The notes beneath the pieces are model-generated. The model was given only the letters and a program-made list of their open reading frames with translations. It made no database searches and was not told where the DNA came from. From positions 1 to 35,448 of the forward strand of contig CAMCMB010000076.1 in NCBI GenBank assembly GCA_945875845.1: a stretch of DNA of 35,448 bases, read 5' to 3'. The DNA is from Pirellula staleyi DSM 6068 (GTDB lineage Bacteria; Planctomycetota; Planctomycetia; Pirellulales; Pirellulaceae). This document shows, piece after piece, positions 8,187 through 16,629 of the stretch. Both the position numbers and the translations under genes were made by a program. Each line of letters opens with the position of its first letter. Within the stretch, counting starts at the first letter, position 1.

Positions 8187-11100
8187 ATGAACTGTCGTCC
8201 TTTGCTTGGTTTTTTCGTATTCGCTCTCGATGCGGTGCTCGTTCTGACTTGCACCTTTGTCATTGGCCGAGAGCCTGCTGCCCCTGACAAGATCGATTTT
8301 GATCGCGACATTCGCCCGATCTTGTCTGAGCATTGTTATGCCTGTCACGGGCCAGACGAAAACAAACTCAAGGCAGGCCTTCGCCTCGATCGTCGAGAAT
8401 CCGCCTTCACCGCACGCGACTCAGGCGAGATTCCGGTCGTGGCCGGCAATTTGGGGGAAAGTGAGCTCATCCAACGTATCCGTACGATCGATCCGAACGA
8501 AATCATGCCGCCACCGGACGAAGGCAAACCGTTGACAGGTATTGAAGTGGCTTTGCTGTCGCGCTGGGTGGAACAAGGGGCAGAGTGGGCCGATCACTGG
8601 TCTTTGGGGAAAATTCAGATGCCATCCGTTCCCGTCTCAAATCTCGCAACGGGAAAAGTCGCCAACCCCATCGACGCTTTCGTACTATCGAAATTGACGG
8701 CTGCGGGATTATCTCAATCGCCTCGCGAGGACAAAGAGAGGCTGATACGTCGCGTCTCCCTCGATCTGACAGGTCTACCCCCCTCGATTCAAGAAGTAGA
8801 TGATTTCCTCAAGGATGAAACGGACTTTGCATTCGAAACGGTAGTAGACCGATTGCTAAAGAGTCCGCACTTCGGAGAGCGTCTCGCGCTCCCTTGGCTG
8901 GACCTTGCTCGCTACGGTGACACGAGCGGTTATCACAATGATTCGCTTCGAGACATGTGGCTATGGCGAGAATGGGTCATCCATGCTTTCAATTCCAACA
9001 TGCCGTTTGATCAGTTTACCATCGAGCAGTTGGCGGGCGATCTGATTCCCAACGCGTCGATCCAACAACAGGTCGCCAGCGGATTTCACCGAAATGTAAT
9101 GACGAGCGACGAAGGGGGTTTAATCGATTCTGAGTATCGCAATCTCTACGTGGTAGATCGCGTTGCAACGACAGGGGTAACTTGGCTTGGGATGACGGTC
9201 GCATGCGCCCAATGTCACGATCACAAATATGATCCGATCACTCAAAAGGATTTCTACCAACTCTACGCGTTCTTTAACAATGTGCCAGAGAATGGCAAAG
9301 ATGGTGTTCGAGATCGCAATCCGAAACCTTTTTTGCAGGTCCTGACGCCCCAGCAGCAAGAACAACGTCAGCAGTACATCGCTCATTACCAGGCTGCGGA
9401 AACGGAGTTTACCGCGCTGACGAAGTCGCTATTGGAAAAGCAAAGACTCTGGGAAAAAGAAGTATCCTCAAATGTCGATTCGGCTGCGCTTCCAAAGCCC
9501 GATGTTACTTTTCCGCTGGAGGATTCGGGCGATGGAGTGGACGCGACGGGCGAACCCGTCCAGGGAGAGCGGCATGGCGAGGCGAAATTCGTCGAGGGGG
9601 CCGTTGGTGCTAGTTTTCAGCCTGCAGGCAAGCATTGGTTCGAGTATGGCGACCGATTTTCATTCGAAAAAACGGATGCCTTTAGCGTGGCCGCAACCCT
9701 TTACTCGTCGACCAAGGGGGGCTCACCCTTTGGGAAAATGGATGACAAGAATAGTTCGCTCGGTTGGGACGTCGAATTTCACGGACTGAAACCAAGCGTT
9801 CATTTGATTCACAAATGGCCTGACGATGCAATTCACGTTCAAGCAGACGAGGACCTGCCCGCAGATACTTTCACGCACTTTTCCTTTACTTACGATGGTT
9901 CAGGAAAAGCGGCCGGATTAAAGCTTTATATCAATGGGATGTTAGCCAAAACCACTGTTAGGAAAGACAACCTGAAGGGGTCAATCCAGTCTACGACTCC
10001 GTTCCACATCGGACGTCGAGGCACATCGGGAACTCCGTTCCATGGGCGCATCGAGGATCTCAAAGTTTACCGACGCGAACTTTTACCGAACGAAGTGGCG
10101 ATTCTAGGTGCGGGCGACTCGCTCAAGATCGCGGCTTTACCCGAAAAGGATCGCAGCAAAAATCAGCGGGAACAACTCGAAAAGTTCTATCGCCAAACAC
10201 AAGCGCCGGAATGGATTTCGCTCCAAAAGTCGCTAGCGGCTCTTAAAAAAACCAAAGAGGATTTCGAAAACGCACTTCCCAACACCATGGTGATGTCCGA
10301 GATGGAAAAGCCGAGGGATACCTTTATCAAAGTGCGTGGCAACTACGATCAAGATGGAGAAAAAGTCACGCCCGCAGTCCCCGCATTTCTGCCGCAGCTC
10401 GCACCGAATGCAGATGGCTCTCAGTTGACCCGGCTGCAGCTTGCAGAATGGCTGGTTTCAAGCGAACATCCGCTAACGGCACGCGTCATGGCAAATCGCT
10501 GGTGGGCCATGTTGTTCGGTACGGGAATTGTCAAAACACTCAACGACTTTGGCTCGCAAGGGGAGCGGCCAAGCCACCCCGAGTTGCTGGATTGGCTTGC
10601 ATCCGACTTGAAACGGGACTGGGACATCAAGCGGTCGATCAAACAGATGGTGCTCAGCGCTACCTATCAGCAAACTTCACGCGTGTCGCCGGCTTTGCAA
10701 ACCAAGGATCCTGAAAATCGCCTTTTGGCTCATGGACCAAGACAACGACTCGACGCCGAATTGCTTCGCGACAATGCTCTAGCCATTTCCGGAATTCTCA
10801 ATCCAACCTTGGGCGGTAGGAGCATCAAACCCGCCCAGCCGGAAGGGACCTGGGAAATCAACGAAATGAGCGGCTACAAGTACGAGAAGTCCAAAGGTGC
10901 GGACCTGTACCGCCGCGGCCTGTACGTGTATTGGCGACGCTCAACCGTCTATCCTTCGTTTGTTACGCTCGATGCTCCGACACGCGAATTTTGTGTTTCG
11001 CAGCGAGCCAAAACCAGCACTCCGCTTCAGTCGCTGGTTTTGATGAACGACCCTGTCTTCGTGGAAGCGGCGAGGGCCTTCGCTCAACGCATCCTTGCGC

Positions 11101-11363
11101 AACCCAATCTTGATGACACCGCTCGCATTGTGTATGCATGGCGGGTTGCGTTGGGGCGAACGCCATCGCAATCGGAACTGTCGATCTTGCTGGCTACCCT
11201 AAATCAACAACTCAAAACGTACCGTGAAGACAAAGAGTCTGCCAAGAAACTGGTGGCCGTCGGCGATTTGCCCAAGGTGGAATCGCTTGACGAAAGCGAT
11301 GTTGCAGCCTGGACTGCGATGAGCAACGTTATTCTCAACCTCAATGAGACGATTTCGAACTAA
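8187..11363 (+). CDS. planctomycete cytochrome c (PSCyt1) / DUF1549 / LamG / DUF1553 protein
   Basis: A 1058-aa exported protein of the class greatly expanded in planctomycetes. After a signal-like segment (LLGFFVFALDAVLVLTCTFVIG) comes a PSCyt1-type domain with haem motif CYACH (C50, C53, H54) and a possible axial Met in NEIMPPPDE (about 107). DUF1549 follows, with a second motif CAQCHDHKYDP (C340, C343, H344). A LamG/concanavalin-like insert (about 460-640, ending FHGRIEDLKVYRREL) precedes DUF1553, marked by ANRWWAMLFGTGIVKTLNDF and NPVF-like MNDPVFVEAARAFA. I chose the ATG at 8187 over an earlier frame start because AGGA lies upstream and the signal peptide begins there. The stop overlaps the DUF1501 start (TAATG). 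Family biochemistry is unknown; the LamG part suggests binding a polymer. Confidence 0.93.
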   Translation: MNCRPLLGFFVFALDAVLVLTCTFVIGREPAAPDKIDFDRDIRPILSEHCYACHGPDENKLKAGLRLDRRESAFTARDSGEIPVVAGNLGESELIQRIRTIDPNEIMPPPDEGKPLTGIEVALLSRWVEQGAEWADHWSLGKIQMPSVPVSNLATGKVANPIDAFVLSKLTAAGLSQSPREDKERLIRRVSLDLTGLPPSIQEVDDFLKDETDFAFETVVDRLLKSPHFGERLALPWLDLARYGDTSGYHNDSLRDMWLWREWVIHAFNSNMPFDQFTIEQLAGDLIPNASIQQQVASGFHRNVMTSDEGGLIDSEYRNLYVVDRVATTGVTWLGMTVACAQCHDHKYDPITQKDFYQLYAFFNNVPENGKDGVRDRNPKPFLQVLTPQQQEQRQQYIAHYQAAETEFTALTKSLLEKQRLWEKEVSSNVDSAALPKPDVTFPLEDSGDGVDATGEPVQGERHGEAKFVEGAVGASFQPAGKHWFEYGDRFSFEKTDAFSVAATLYSSTKGGSPFGKMDDKNSSLGWDVEFHGLKPSVHLIHKWPDDAIHVQADEDLPADTFTHFSFTYDGSGKAAGLKLYINGMLAKTTVRKDNLKGSIQSTTPFHIGRRGTSGTPFHGRIEDLKVYRRELLPNEVAILGAGDSLKIAALPEKDRSKNQREQLEKFYRQTQAPEWISLQKSLAALKKTKEDFENALPNTMVMSEMEKPRDTFIKVRGNYDQDGEKVTPAVPAFLPQLAPNADGSQLTRLQLAEWLVSSEHPLTARVMANRWWAMLFGTGIVKTLNDFGSQGERPSHPELLDWLASDLKRDWDIKRSIKQMVLSATYQQTSRVSPALQTKDPENRLLAHGPRQRLDAELLRDNALAISGILNPTLGGRSIKPAQPEGTWEINEMSGYKYEKSKGADLYRRGLYVYWRRSTVYPSFVTLDAPTREFCVSQRAKTSTPLQSLVLMNDPVFVEAARAFAQRILAQPNLDDTARIVYAWRVALGRTPSQSELSILLATLNQQLKTYREDKESAKKLVAVGDLPKVESLDESDVAAWTAMSNVILNLNETISN

Positions 11364-12805
11364 TGACAAACGAGTATGTTAAATTAAACGTGGTTGCTCA
11401 GCGCCGAGCCTTTCTTCAGAATAGCTCGACGACCATCGGGGCCATGGCTCTCGCTTCGTTGATGAATCCCCACGCTATGGGTGACAACTCTTTAGCCGTA
11501 CCAGGAGCCATGAAGCGATTGCATTTTGCGCCCAAGGCAAAGCGGATCATCTATTTGTTTATGTCGGGCGCCCCATCGCAACTCGATTTGTTTGACCCAA
11601 AACCCACGCTCATCGAGATGACCGGTAAGGATCTTCCGGAGAGTGTTCGACTGGGGCAACGCATCACGACCATGACCAGCGGTCAAAAGAATCTCTTTTG
11701 TGTTGGATCGCCGTTCAAGTTTCAAAAGTACGGTAACACGGGAATGGACGTCTCGGAACTCCTACCGTATCTGTCCAAGATCGTCGACGAGTGTACGTTT
11801 GTACGGTCGATGAATACGGACCCCATCAATCACGATCCGGCGGTTACCTTCTTTGCAACCGGGAATCAGCAACCGGGACGCCCCACCATGGGGGCGTGGT
11901 TGGCCTACGGCTTGGGGAGCGAAAACCACGACTTGCCCGCCTTCGTTGTCCTGACAAGTGGCGGTGGCGGCCAGACCTTGCAAACGCGATATTGGGGGAA
12001 CGGCTTCTTGCCAGCGCAATACGGTGGAGTGCAATTTCGTAACGCGGGTGACCCTGTATTGTTTGTCTCGAACCCACCTGGAGTGAGCGGCAGAACAAGA
12101 AGAGAGCTTTTGGATGCAACCAATGAACTGAATCAATTGGCATTAGGTGATCTTGGTGATCCGGCCATCTCGGCCCAAATCGCAAACTACGAACTTGCCT
12201 TTCGAATGCAGTCGAGCGTGCCAGAACTCACGGATCTTTCGCAAGAATCCAGCAAAACACTTGAGCTCTACGGGGCAACGCCGGGCAAGCCGTCGTTCGC
12301 AAACAATTGCTTGTTGGCCCGTCGCTTGGCAGAACGCGGCGTAACGTTCATTCAATTGTGCCACCGCGATTGGGACCATCACGGAGGATTGCCCAAGGGA
12401 CTGCCAACCAAATGTTCCGAGATAGACCAAGCGTCCGCTGCATTGATCGTTGATCTAAAACAACGTGGACTACTCGAAGATACGATCGTCGTGTGGGGCG
12501 GAGAATTTGGCCGGACTGCTTACAGTCAAGGTGAGATCAAGCCCGATAATTTCGGGCGAGATCATCATCCCCGCTGCTTTACAATCTGGATGGCGGGTGG
12601 CGGATTGCGTCGCGGTTATGTCCACGGCGAAACGGACGATTTCGGCTATAACATCACGCGAGATCCAGTTCACGTTCATGATCTTCACGCAACGCTCCTA
12701 CACCAATTGGGTATCGCGCACAAGAAGCTGATTTACCGACATGAAGGCCGAGACTATCGGCTGACGGACGTGTCTGGCAATGTGATTCAGCCTCTACTGA
12801 GTTGA
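11363..12805 (+). CDS. DUF1501 family exported protein
   Basis: This 480-aa protein is the usual partner of PSCyt1/DUF1549/DUF1553 proteins. DUF1501 has an alkaline phosphatase/sulfatase-like fold. A twin-arginine-like leader is visible (QRRAFLQNSSTTIGAMALAS, residues 13-32), implying export in folded form. Landmarks are KRIIYLFMSGAPSQLDLFDPKP, the HRDWDHHG stretch, VVWGGEFGRT and GRDHHPRCFTIWMAGGG, whose His/Asp residues resemble metal ligands of the superfamily. Its ATG shares one base with the preceding stop, so translation is probably coupled and the two proteins made in step. The substrate is unknown. Confidence 0.93.
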   Translation: MTNEYVKLNVVAQRRAFLQNSSTTIGAMALASLMNPHAMGDNSLAVPGAMKRLHFAPKAKRIIYLFMSGAPSQLDLFDPKPTLIEMTGKDLPESVRLGQRITTMTSGQKNLFCVGSPFKFQKYGNTGMDVSELLPYLSKIVDECTFVRSMNTDPINHDPAVTFFATGNQQPGRPTMGAWLAYGLGSENHDLPAFVVLTSGGGGQTLQTRYWGNGFLPAQYGGVQFRNAGDPVLFVSNPPGVSGRTRRELLDATNELNQLALGDLGDPAISAQIANYELAFRMQSSVPELTDLSQESSKTLELYGATPGKPSFANNCLLARRLAERGVTFIQLCHRDWDHHGGLPKGLPTKCSEIDQASAALIVDLKQRGLLEDTIVVWGGEFGRTAYSQGEIKPDNFGRDHHPRCFTIWMAGGGLRRGYVHGETDDFGYNITRDPVHVHDLHATLLHQLGIAHKKLIYRHEGRDYRLTDVSGNVIQPLLS

Positions 12806-13070
12806 CAGGCGTTGTTCGAAAATCGAGTGGGATGGACGAGGAAGGGATTGAGCAAGCGGCCGGAGCATTGGGCGGCTGACGCGATCTTCTAACCGAACGA
12901 CTTTCGGTCAATGCTTTCGATTCCAGGGGGTCTTCTTCGAACCCCAATTCGCCGTGCGCATTGGGCGCACCCGACCGTGCTGACATTAGCTGATTGCTGG
13001 CAATTGCCACACTCACGAGAAGTCCGCACAACAGCGTCGTTGGTAACCACTCTCGTAACTTTCTTTTCAT
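12654..13070 (-). CDS. possible small secreted protein, doubtful
   Basis: This 138-aa frame starts with a convincing signal-peptide shape: KRKLREW, then PTTLLCGLLVSVAIA, then polar sequence. GGGAC lies 6 bases before the ATG. Residues after about 90 run antisense through the last 150 bases of the DUF1501 gene, which is unusual for a real gene; the Arg/Pro/Ser-rich body is not recognisable. Either the gene truly overlaps convergently, or it has lost its original stop by frameshift, or only chance keeps the frame open. The 12806-13276 interval otherwise holds nothing I recognise. Confidence 0.3.
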   Translation of the reverse strand: MKRKLREWLPTTLLCGLLVSVAIASNQLMSARSGAPNAHGELGFEEDPLESKALTESRSVRRSRQPPNAPAACSIPSSSIPLDFRTTPVNSVEAESHCQTRPSADSLGLHVGKSASCARYPIGVGALREDHERELDLA

Positions 13071-13276
13071 CGTTCGTCCCTTGCATTTTCAAGCATAAAA
13101 ATTTCGAGTCGAGCGAGCGACTCACACGATCTGCGTGGCGATGAACTGGGTTCGAAGCCGCCTCACGAGGTCTGTTTCATTCCTGTCATTCGTACTAGAG
13201 TCGCTTTGCTTGGGAAATTGTTGGATCCCCAAATTGCAAACGACAGAACCGACCGTTCTTCCATTGCATAAGGGGT

Positions 13277-13615
13277 CTATTTGACCCTGTAGCCAAGCTG
13301 GGTTAAGTGCGCGCGGATCCTCACAAGGTGATCTCCTTGGATTTCAAGCAAATCCCCTTCGATTGTTCCTCCGGCACCGCACGCATTTTTCAACTCGGTG
13401 AGAACATTGGGTAGGTCGTTTGCTACGGCAGGCAACCCGCAAATTACTGTCACTATTTTTCCTTTTTTCCGTTTTTCTAGTCGCAGCGTAGCAATCTGCT
13501 TTTCGGGAGCCACCCTCGCTTTCCTTTGTGGGGAACAAGTGCACTCGTTATCGAGTCGGCCGCAATGATTGCACTTGGGTGGAATATCAAACGGAGTGCC
13601 TTCAAACAATCGCAT
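13277..13615 (-). CDS. SUI1/eIF1-family translation factor (YciH-like)
   Basis: A 112-aa protein whose C-terminal part is a SUI1 domain: ATLRLEKRKKGKIVTVICGL, then LKNACGAGGTIEGDLLEIQGDH and LTQLGYRVK. The GAGGT motif and the final LGY are typical of bacterial YciH and eIF1. Bacterial YciH binds the 30S subunit near the P site and discriminates against incorrect initiation complexes. The N-terminus carries a short Cys cluster, CNHCGRLDNECTC (C15, C18, C25, C27), that could hold zinc; it is not part of the E. coli protein. The gene stands alone, with over 500 bases to the next plus-strand gene. Confidence 0.88.
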   Translation of the reverse strand: MRLFEGTPFDIPPKCNHCGRLDNECTCSPQRKARVAPEKQIATLRLEKRKKGKIVTVICGLPAVANDLPNVLTELKNACGAGGTIEGDLLEIQGDHLVRIRAHLTQLGYRVK

Positions 13616-14142
13616 GGTCTACCTAGGGATTTTTCTTGCATCGAAATTGAGACGCACGTAAGTCATGACGACACTTTAGGATACCCAAACCGTGTCGCTT
13701 GGTATGCATGTAAGCGCCTCGAGGCTTGTCGGATCCATCGTCACGCAATCGTTTGCGATTCCTGAGTCACACTCAATGGGCATCCGAAAACTTATGATAC
13801 CGAACGACCTAGTCTCGTTGCCTCAGGAAAAGATTTCCAATGTTTTCCTGGAGGATGGCGGGCCCCCCTGCAAACATGTTTTCCTCGAATTTGCCCAATC
13901 CATTCATTGCTTGGGAGGGTGAGGCTCCTGCCGAACCATTGCGTCGTAAGCTCGGCAGGAGCCTCGCTCTCCCATTGATTTCCGATGGTTCGACATAGGA
14001 AAGATGTTTAGACCGGTGGGGTGGCGTGCCCCCCAGCTTGCTGAGTCGCTTCGCCGCGCCGATTTCCTGTTTTGCAATTTGGTAGTTTCCGGTTACTCTG
14101 AACGGTCTTGAATTGGTTCCTCTAACTCTCGACGATCGATCT
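13616..14142. other. intergenic region with palindromic repeat, no gene seen
   Basis: The interval separates the divergent SUI1-type and FGE-like genes. Its only structure I can support is copy A of the GCTCCTGCCGA repeat. Weak open frames at 13692-13922 (plus) and 13809-14333 (minus) run through the repeat and do not look like proteins. Confidence 0.5.
13858..13976. repeat. GCTCCTGCCGA palindromic repeat, copy A
   Basis: The core hairpin is 13913-13973: GGGAGGGTGAGGCTCCTGCC... pairs with ...GGCAGGAGCCTCGCTCTCCC around a loop of about 17 bases. To its left, a conserved arm (13863-13912) includes CAAACATGTTTTCCTCGA and TTGCCCAATCCATTCATTGC. The same arm plus hairpin occurs at 16386-16499 in opposite orientation, and a broken copy at 26002-26051. 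Confidence 0.8.
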
Positions 14143-15366
14143 ATGAAATCCTGCTTATCTTCGTTGTACTGCACGTGCTGCAGTTTGCTTTGGGTCGCAA
14201 TGCTCACTTCACCAACCGAGGCGCAATTGACGACAGACAAAGAGTTGCCTGGGATACGCCAAACCAAGCCGGAAAGTGGGCCATTTGTTGCACTTGTCGA
14301 TGGCAAAGGGGTAGAAGGCAAAGGGGGATACATGGTCCCCTACACGGAATTCTTAGAACGCACCAACATCAAATTCGAAATGATTCCTGTTCCAGGCGGG
14401 AGCATAGAGATAGGTTCACCCACGAGTGAGACGGGCCACAGCGACGACGAGGGGCCTCAATTCAAAGTCCAACTCGAACCTTTTTGGATTGCAAAAACCG
14501 AGTTGACATGGGCGGAGTACCAAACGTTCATGCGTTGCTATCGCGTCTTCAAGGACCTTTCCTCTTCTGGCATTCGACAGGTAACGGAATCGAATGGAGT
14601 GGATGCGGTGACCGTACCAACACCGCTTTACGATCCTAGCCATACCTATGAGCATGGGGACGACCCGCAGCAGCCCGCCGTGACAATGACTCAATACTCG
14701 GCCAAGCAATACACAAAATGGTTGAGCGGCCTGACGGGTATTCAGTATCGACTCCCGACCGAAGCGGAATGGGAGTATGCTGCTCGCGCCGGTTCCAAGT
14801 CCGCGTACTGTTTCGGAGATAACGTAGAAGAATTGGATAAGTACGCGGTTTACTCGGAAAACGCTGGAATGGGTTCAGCCAAAGTTGGCAGCAAAGCCCC
14901 CAACGCATTTGGCTTGCACGACATGCATGGTAACGTGTGGGAGTGGACCATCGACCAGTACTCCTCGAAAGGATTCGGAGAGCGGGGTGGCAAATCTTTC
15001 GTTGGCCTAGCTGGCACGCATTGGCCCACCGAAGCGGACTCGCGATGTGTGCGGGGCGGGGGCTGGCAAGACTCGGCAGAGCGCGTTCGATCGGCTGTTC
15101 GAATGGGTTCTGTGGATGAGGAATGGAAGATCGAAGATCCCAACGTTCCATTGAGTCCATGGTGGTACACGTCGGATCCGGCTCGCATGGTTGGAATGAG
15201 ACTGGTTCGGTCTGCAACGCCTCTCTCGCAAGAAATGCTGACCAAGTTCTGGGAAATTGACGTGGCAACAATTCGAGAAGACGTCAATGCTCGGTTGAAC
15301 GAAGGGCGAGGAGCACAAGGGATTTCGGTTCCAGAGTTGGTCAAGGAATTCCAACGCAAGAAATAG
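14143..15366 (+). CDS. exported FGE-like (SUMF1/PF03781 domain) protein
   Basis: A 407-aa protein with a signal peptide (LYCTCCSLLWVAMLTSPTEA) and a formylglycine-generating-enzyme-like domain, about residues 76-385. Typical landmarks are PVPGGSIEIGSP, KTELTWAEYQTFM, RLPTEAEWEYAARAG (203-217), HDMHGNVWEWT (259-269) and RCVRGGGWQDSAERVRSAVR (301-320). True FGE has a redox Cys pair shortly after the GG(S/W) motif; here that stretch has no Cys, so sulfatase activation is unlikely and another role of this diverse fold (binding or other oxidation) is more probable. The ATG at 14143 is preferred to an upstream TTG because the signal peptide begins there. It is followed 10 bases later by the UbiA-family gene, suggesting one transcript. 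Confidence 0.85.
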   Translation: MKSCLSSLYCTCCSLLWVAMLTSPTEAQLTTDKELPGIRQTKPESGPFVALVDGKGVEGKGGYMVPYTEFLERTNIKFEMIPVPGGSIEIGSPTSETGHSDDEGPQFKVQLEPFWIAKTELTWAEYQTFMRCYRVFKDLSSSGIRQVTESNGVDAVTVPTPLYDPSHTYEHGDDPQQPAVTMTQYSAKQYTKWLSGLTGIQYRLPTEAEWEYAARAGSKSAYCFGDNVEELDKYAVYSENAGMGSAKVGSKAPNAFGLHDMHGNVWEWTIDQYSSKGFGERGGKSFVGLAGTHWPTEADSRCVRGGGWQDSAERVRSAVRMGSVDEEWKIEDPNVPLSPWWYTSDPARMVGMRLVRSATPLSQEMLTKFWEIDVATIREDVNARLNEGRGAQGISVPELVKEFQRKK

Positions 15367-15376
15367 GTCGCTTTCC

Positions 15377-16369
15377 ATGCATTCTCGCATTCGCGCATGG
15401 GCTCAACTGGTTCGTGTTCCCAATACACTAACCGCGTGTGCCGATGTGCTCGCAGGCTTTTCGATTGCGTCAGGCTCTTGGTTTGCAATCGATGGAATCG
15501 CAGCGTCGCTGCTGTTAGCGTCGCTGCTGTTGATGTGTTCGGCATCGGTCTGCTTCTACTGGGCCGGCATGGTGCTAAACGATGTCCACGACATCGAAGC
15601 AGACCGAATTCAGCGTCGCAACGGACCACTCGTGGATGGTCGCATCGAAATTCAAACGGCGGCAATCGCAGGATGGATGCTTTTGATCTCGGGCATACTC
15701 CTCGCGGCTATATCCTCGACCTTATTGCATGACATAAGCACTACGTCCACTCGCAACCAAAGCAAATGGTTGGTGGTTGGAATCGGTTTCCTATTGGCGA
15801 TGGTGATTGCCGCCTACGACAGCAGACTCAAGGCAACCGTTTTTGGACCGCTGCTGATGGGGATGTGTCGAGGACTCAACTTGCTTCTCGGAATTTCACT
15901 TGGCTGGAACCTTGTTTGGCCGAGTGACACGGATTGGATGGTGATCGCAGTTGCTGTATTGGGGCACGTTGGATTCGTGATTGGGATTACGCTTGCCGCC
16001 CGCAGAGAGGGGCTAAACCATCAGTCGAACACGCGATTAGCGATCGCCTGGGGGGTCAGTTTTCTTGGAATTGTCGCCATCTCGCTCTGTCCGTTGTGGG
16101 TTCGAGACAGACCTCTCAGTCTTGACCCGTGGAGCTATTACCCGATCGCGATTGGGTTGCTCATGGCGCCGTGGCTTCGGCGTGCAGTCCTTTCGGTTCG
16201 CGATCCTGGTGTCGGGACTTTGATTCCGGCGATTAAACAAGCGATTTTGAGCATCCTTTTTTTGGATGCCGCGATTGCCCTGCAATTTGCGGGTAGCATA
16301 CCGGGCATGATCGTGTGTGGCCTGGCGATTCCAACTTTGGTGCTCGCGAGGGTCTTTCGGATGACTTAA
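15377..16369 (+). CDS. UbiA-family prenyltransferase
   Basis: A 330-aa integral membrane protein of the UbiA superfamily, which attaches isoprenoid chains to aromatic or other acceptors. The first Asp-rich motif is NDVHDIEADR (68-77), the Mg-diphosphate site. The second site reads AAYDSRLKATVFGPLLMG (145-162), with a single Asp followed by Lys in place of DxxxD; this YDxxLK form, followed by CRGLNLLLG, also occurs in family members related to EboC. The acceptor cannot be read from sequence: no quinone, haem or chlorophyll genes are near. A 15-bp tandem duplication (15503-15532) repeats LLLAS-type residues in the second helix. AGG lies 10 bases before the ATG. Confidence 0.85.
   Translation: MHSRIRAWAQLVRVPNTLTACADVLAGFSIASGSWFAIDGIAASLLLASLLLMCSASVCFYWAGMVLNDVHDIEADRIQRRNGPLVDGRIEIQTAAIAGWMLLISGILLAAISSTLLHDISTTSTRNQSKWLVVGIGFLLAMVIAAYDSRLKATVFGPLLMGMCRGLNLLLGISLGWNLVWPSDTDWMVIAVAVLGHVGFVIGITLAARREGLNHQSNTRLAIAWGVSFLGIVAISLCPLWVRDRPLSLDPWSYYPIAIGLLMAPWLRRAVLSVRDPGVGTLIPAIKQAILSILFLDAAIALQFAGSIPGMIVCGLAIPTLVLARVFRMT
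15503..15532. repeat. 15-bp in-frame tandem duplication
   Basis: GCGTCGCTGCTGTTA at 15503-15517 is followed at once by GCGTCGCTGCTGTTG at 15518-15532, inside a transmembrane helix of the UbiA-family protein. One base differs, so the duplication is recent or conserved. Confidence 0.85.
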
Positions 16370-16385
16370 GCATTTGGAAATCTAT

Positions 16386-16499
16386 GGGAGAGCGAGGCTC
16401 CTGCCGAGCTTAATACGCCATGGTTCGGCAGGAGCCTCACCCTCCCAAGCAAGGAATGGATTGGGCAAAGTCGAGGAAAACATGTTTACAGGGGTGGCC
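16386..16499. repeat. GCTCCTGCCGA palindromic repeat, copy B
   Basis: An inverted copy of the element at 13858-13976. The hairpin is 16386-16446 and the arm (AAGCAAGGAATGGATTGGGC, then a GAGGAAAACATGTTTACAGG stretch) runs to about 16499. It sits between the UbiA-family and MoxR genes, both plus strand, and could fold in the transcript. Frames through it read GRARLLPSL and GSAGASPSQ, the same peptides seen in the other copies, which marks them as repeat-derived rather than real proteins. Confidence 0.8.
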
Positions 16500-16629
16500 T
16501 CACCCCACCTAGCGATTACGCCCGAGTCAAAATTTCGGGTAACCAAAACATACACTCTCGACCGCCGGTTATCATGGGAAACGCTTGTTGAACCGTTTAT
16601 CACTCGTTTCGCCCGTTTCGCCCGTTTTT

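Noticed and set aside
13140-13175. GGTTCGAAGCC resembling a tRNA T-arm
   Set aside because: No acceptor stem, D-arm or anticodon arm could be drawn around it.
14636-15665. Two long minus-strand frames (211 and 271 aa)
   Set aside because: Antisense shadows of the FGE-like and UbiA-family genes; Arg/Pro/Ser-rich with no recognisable domains.
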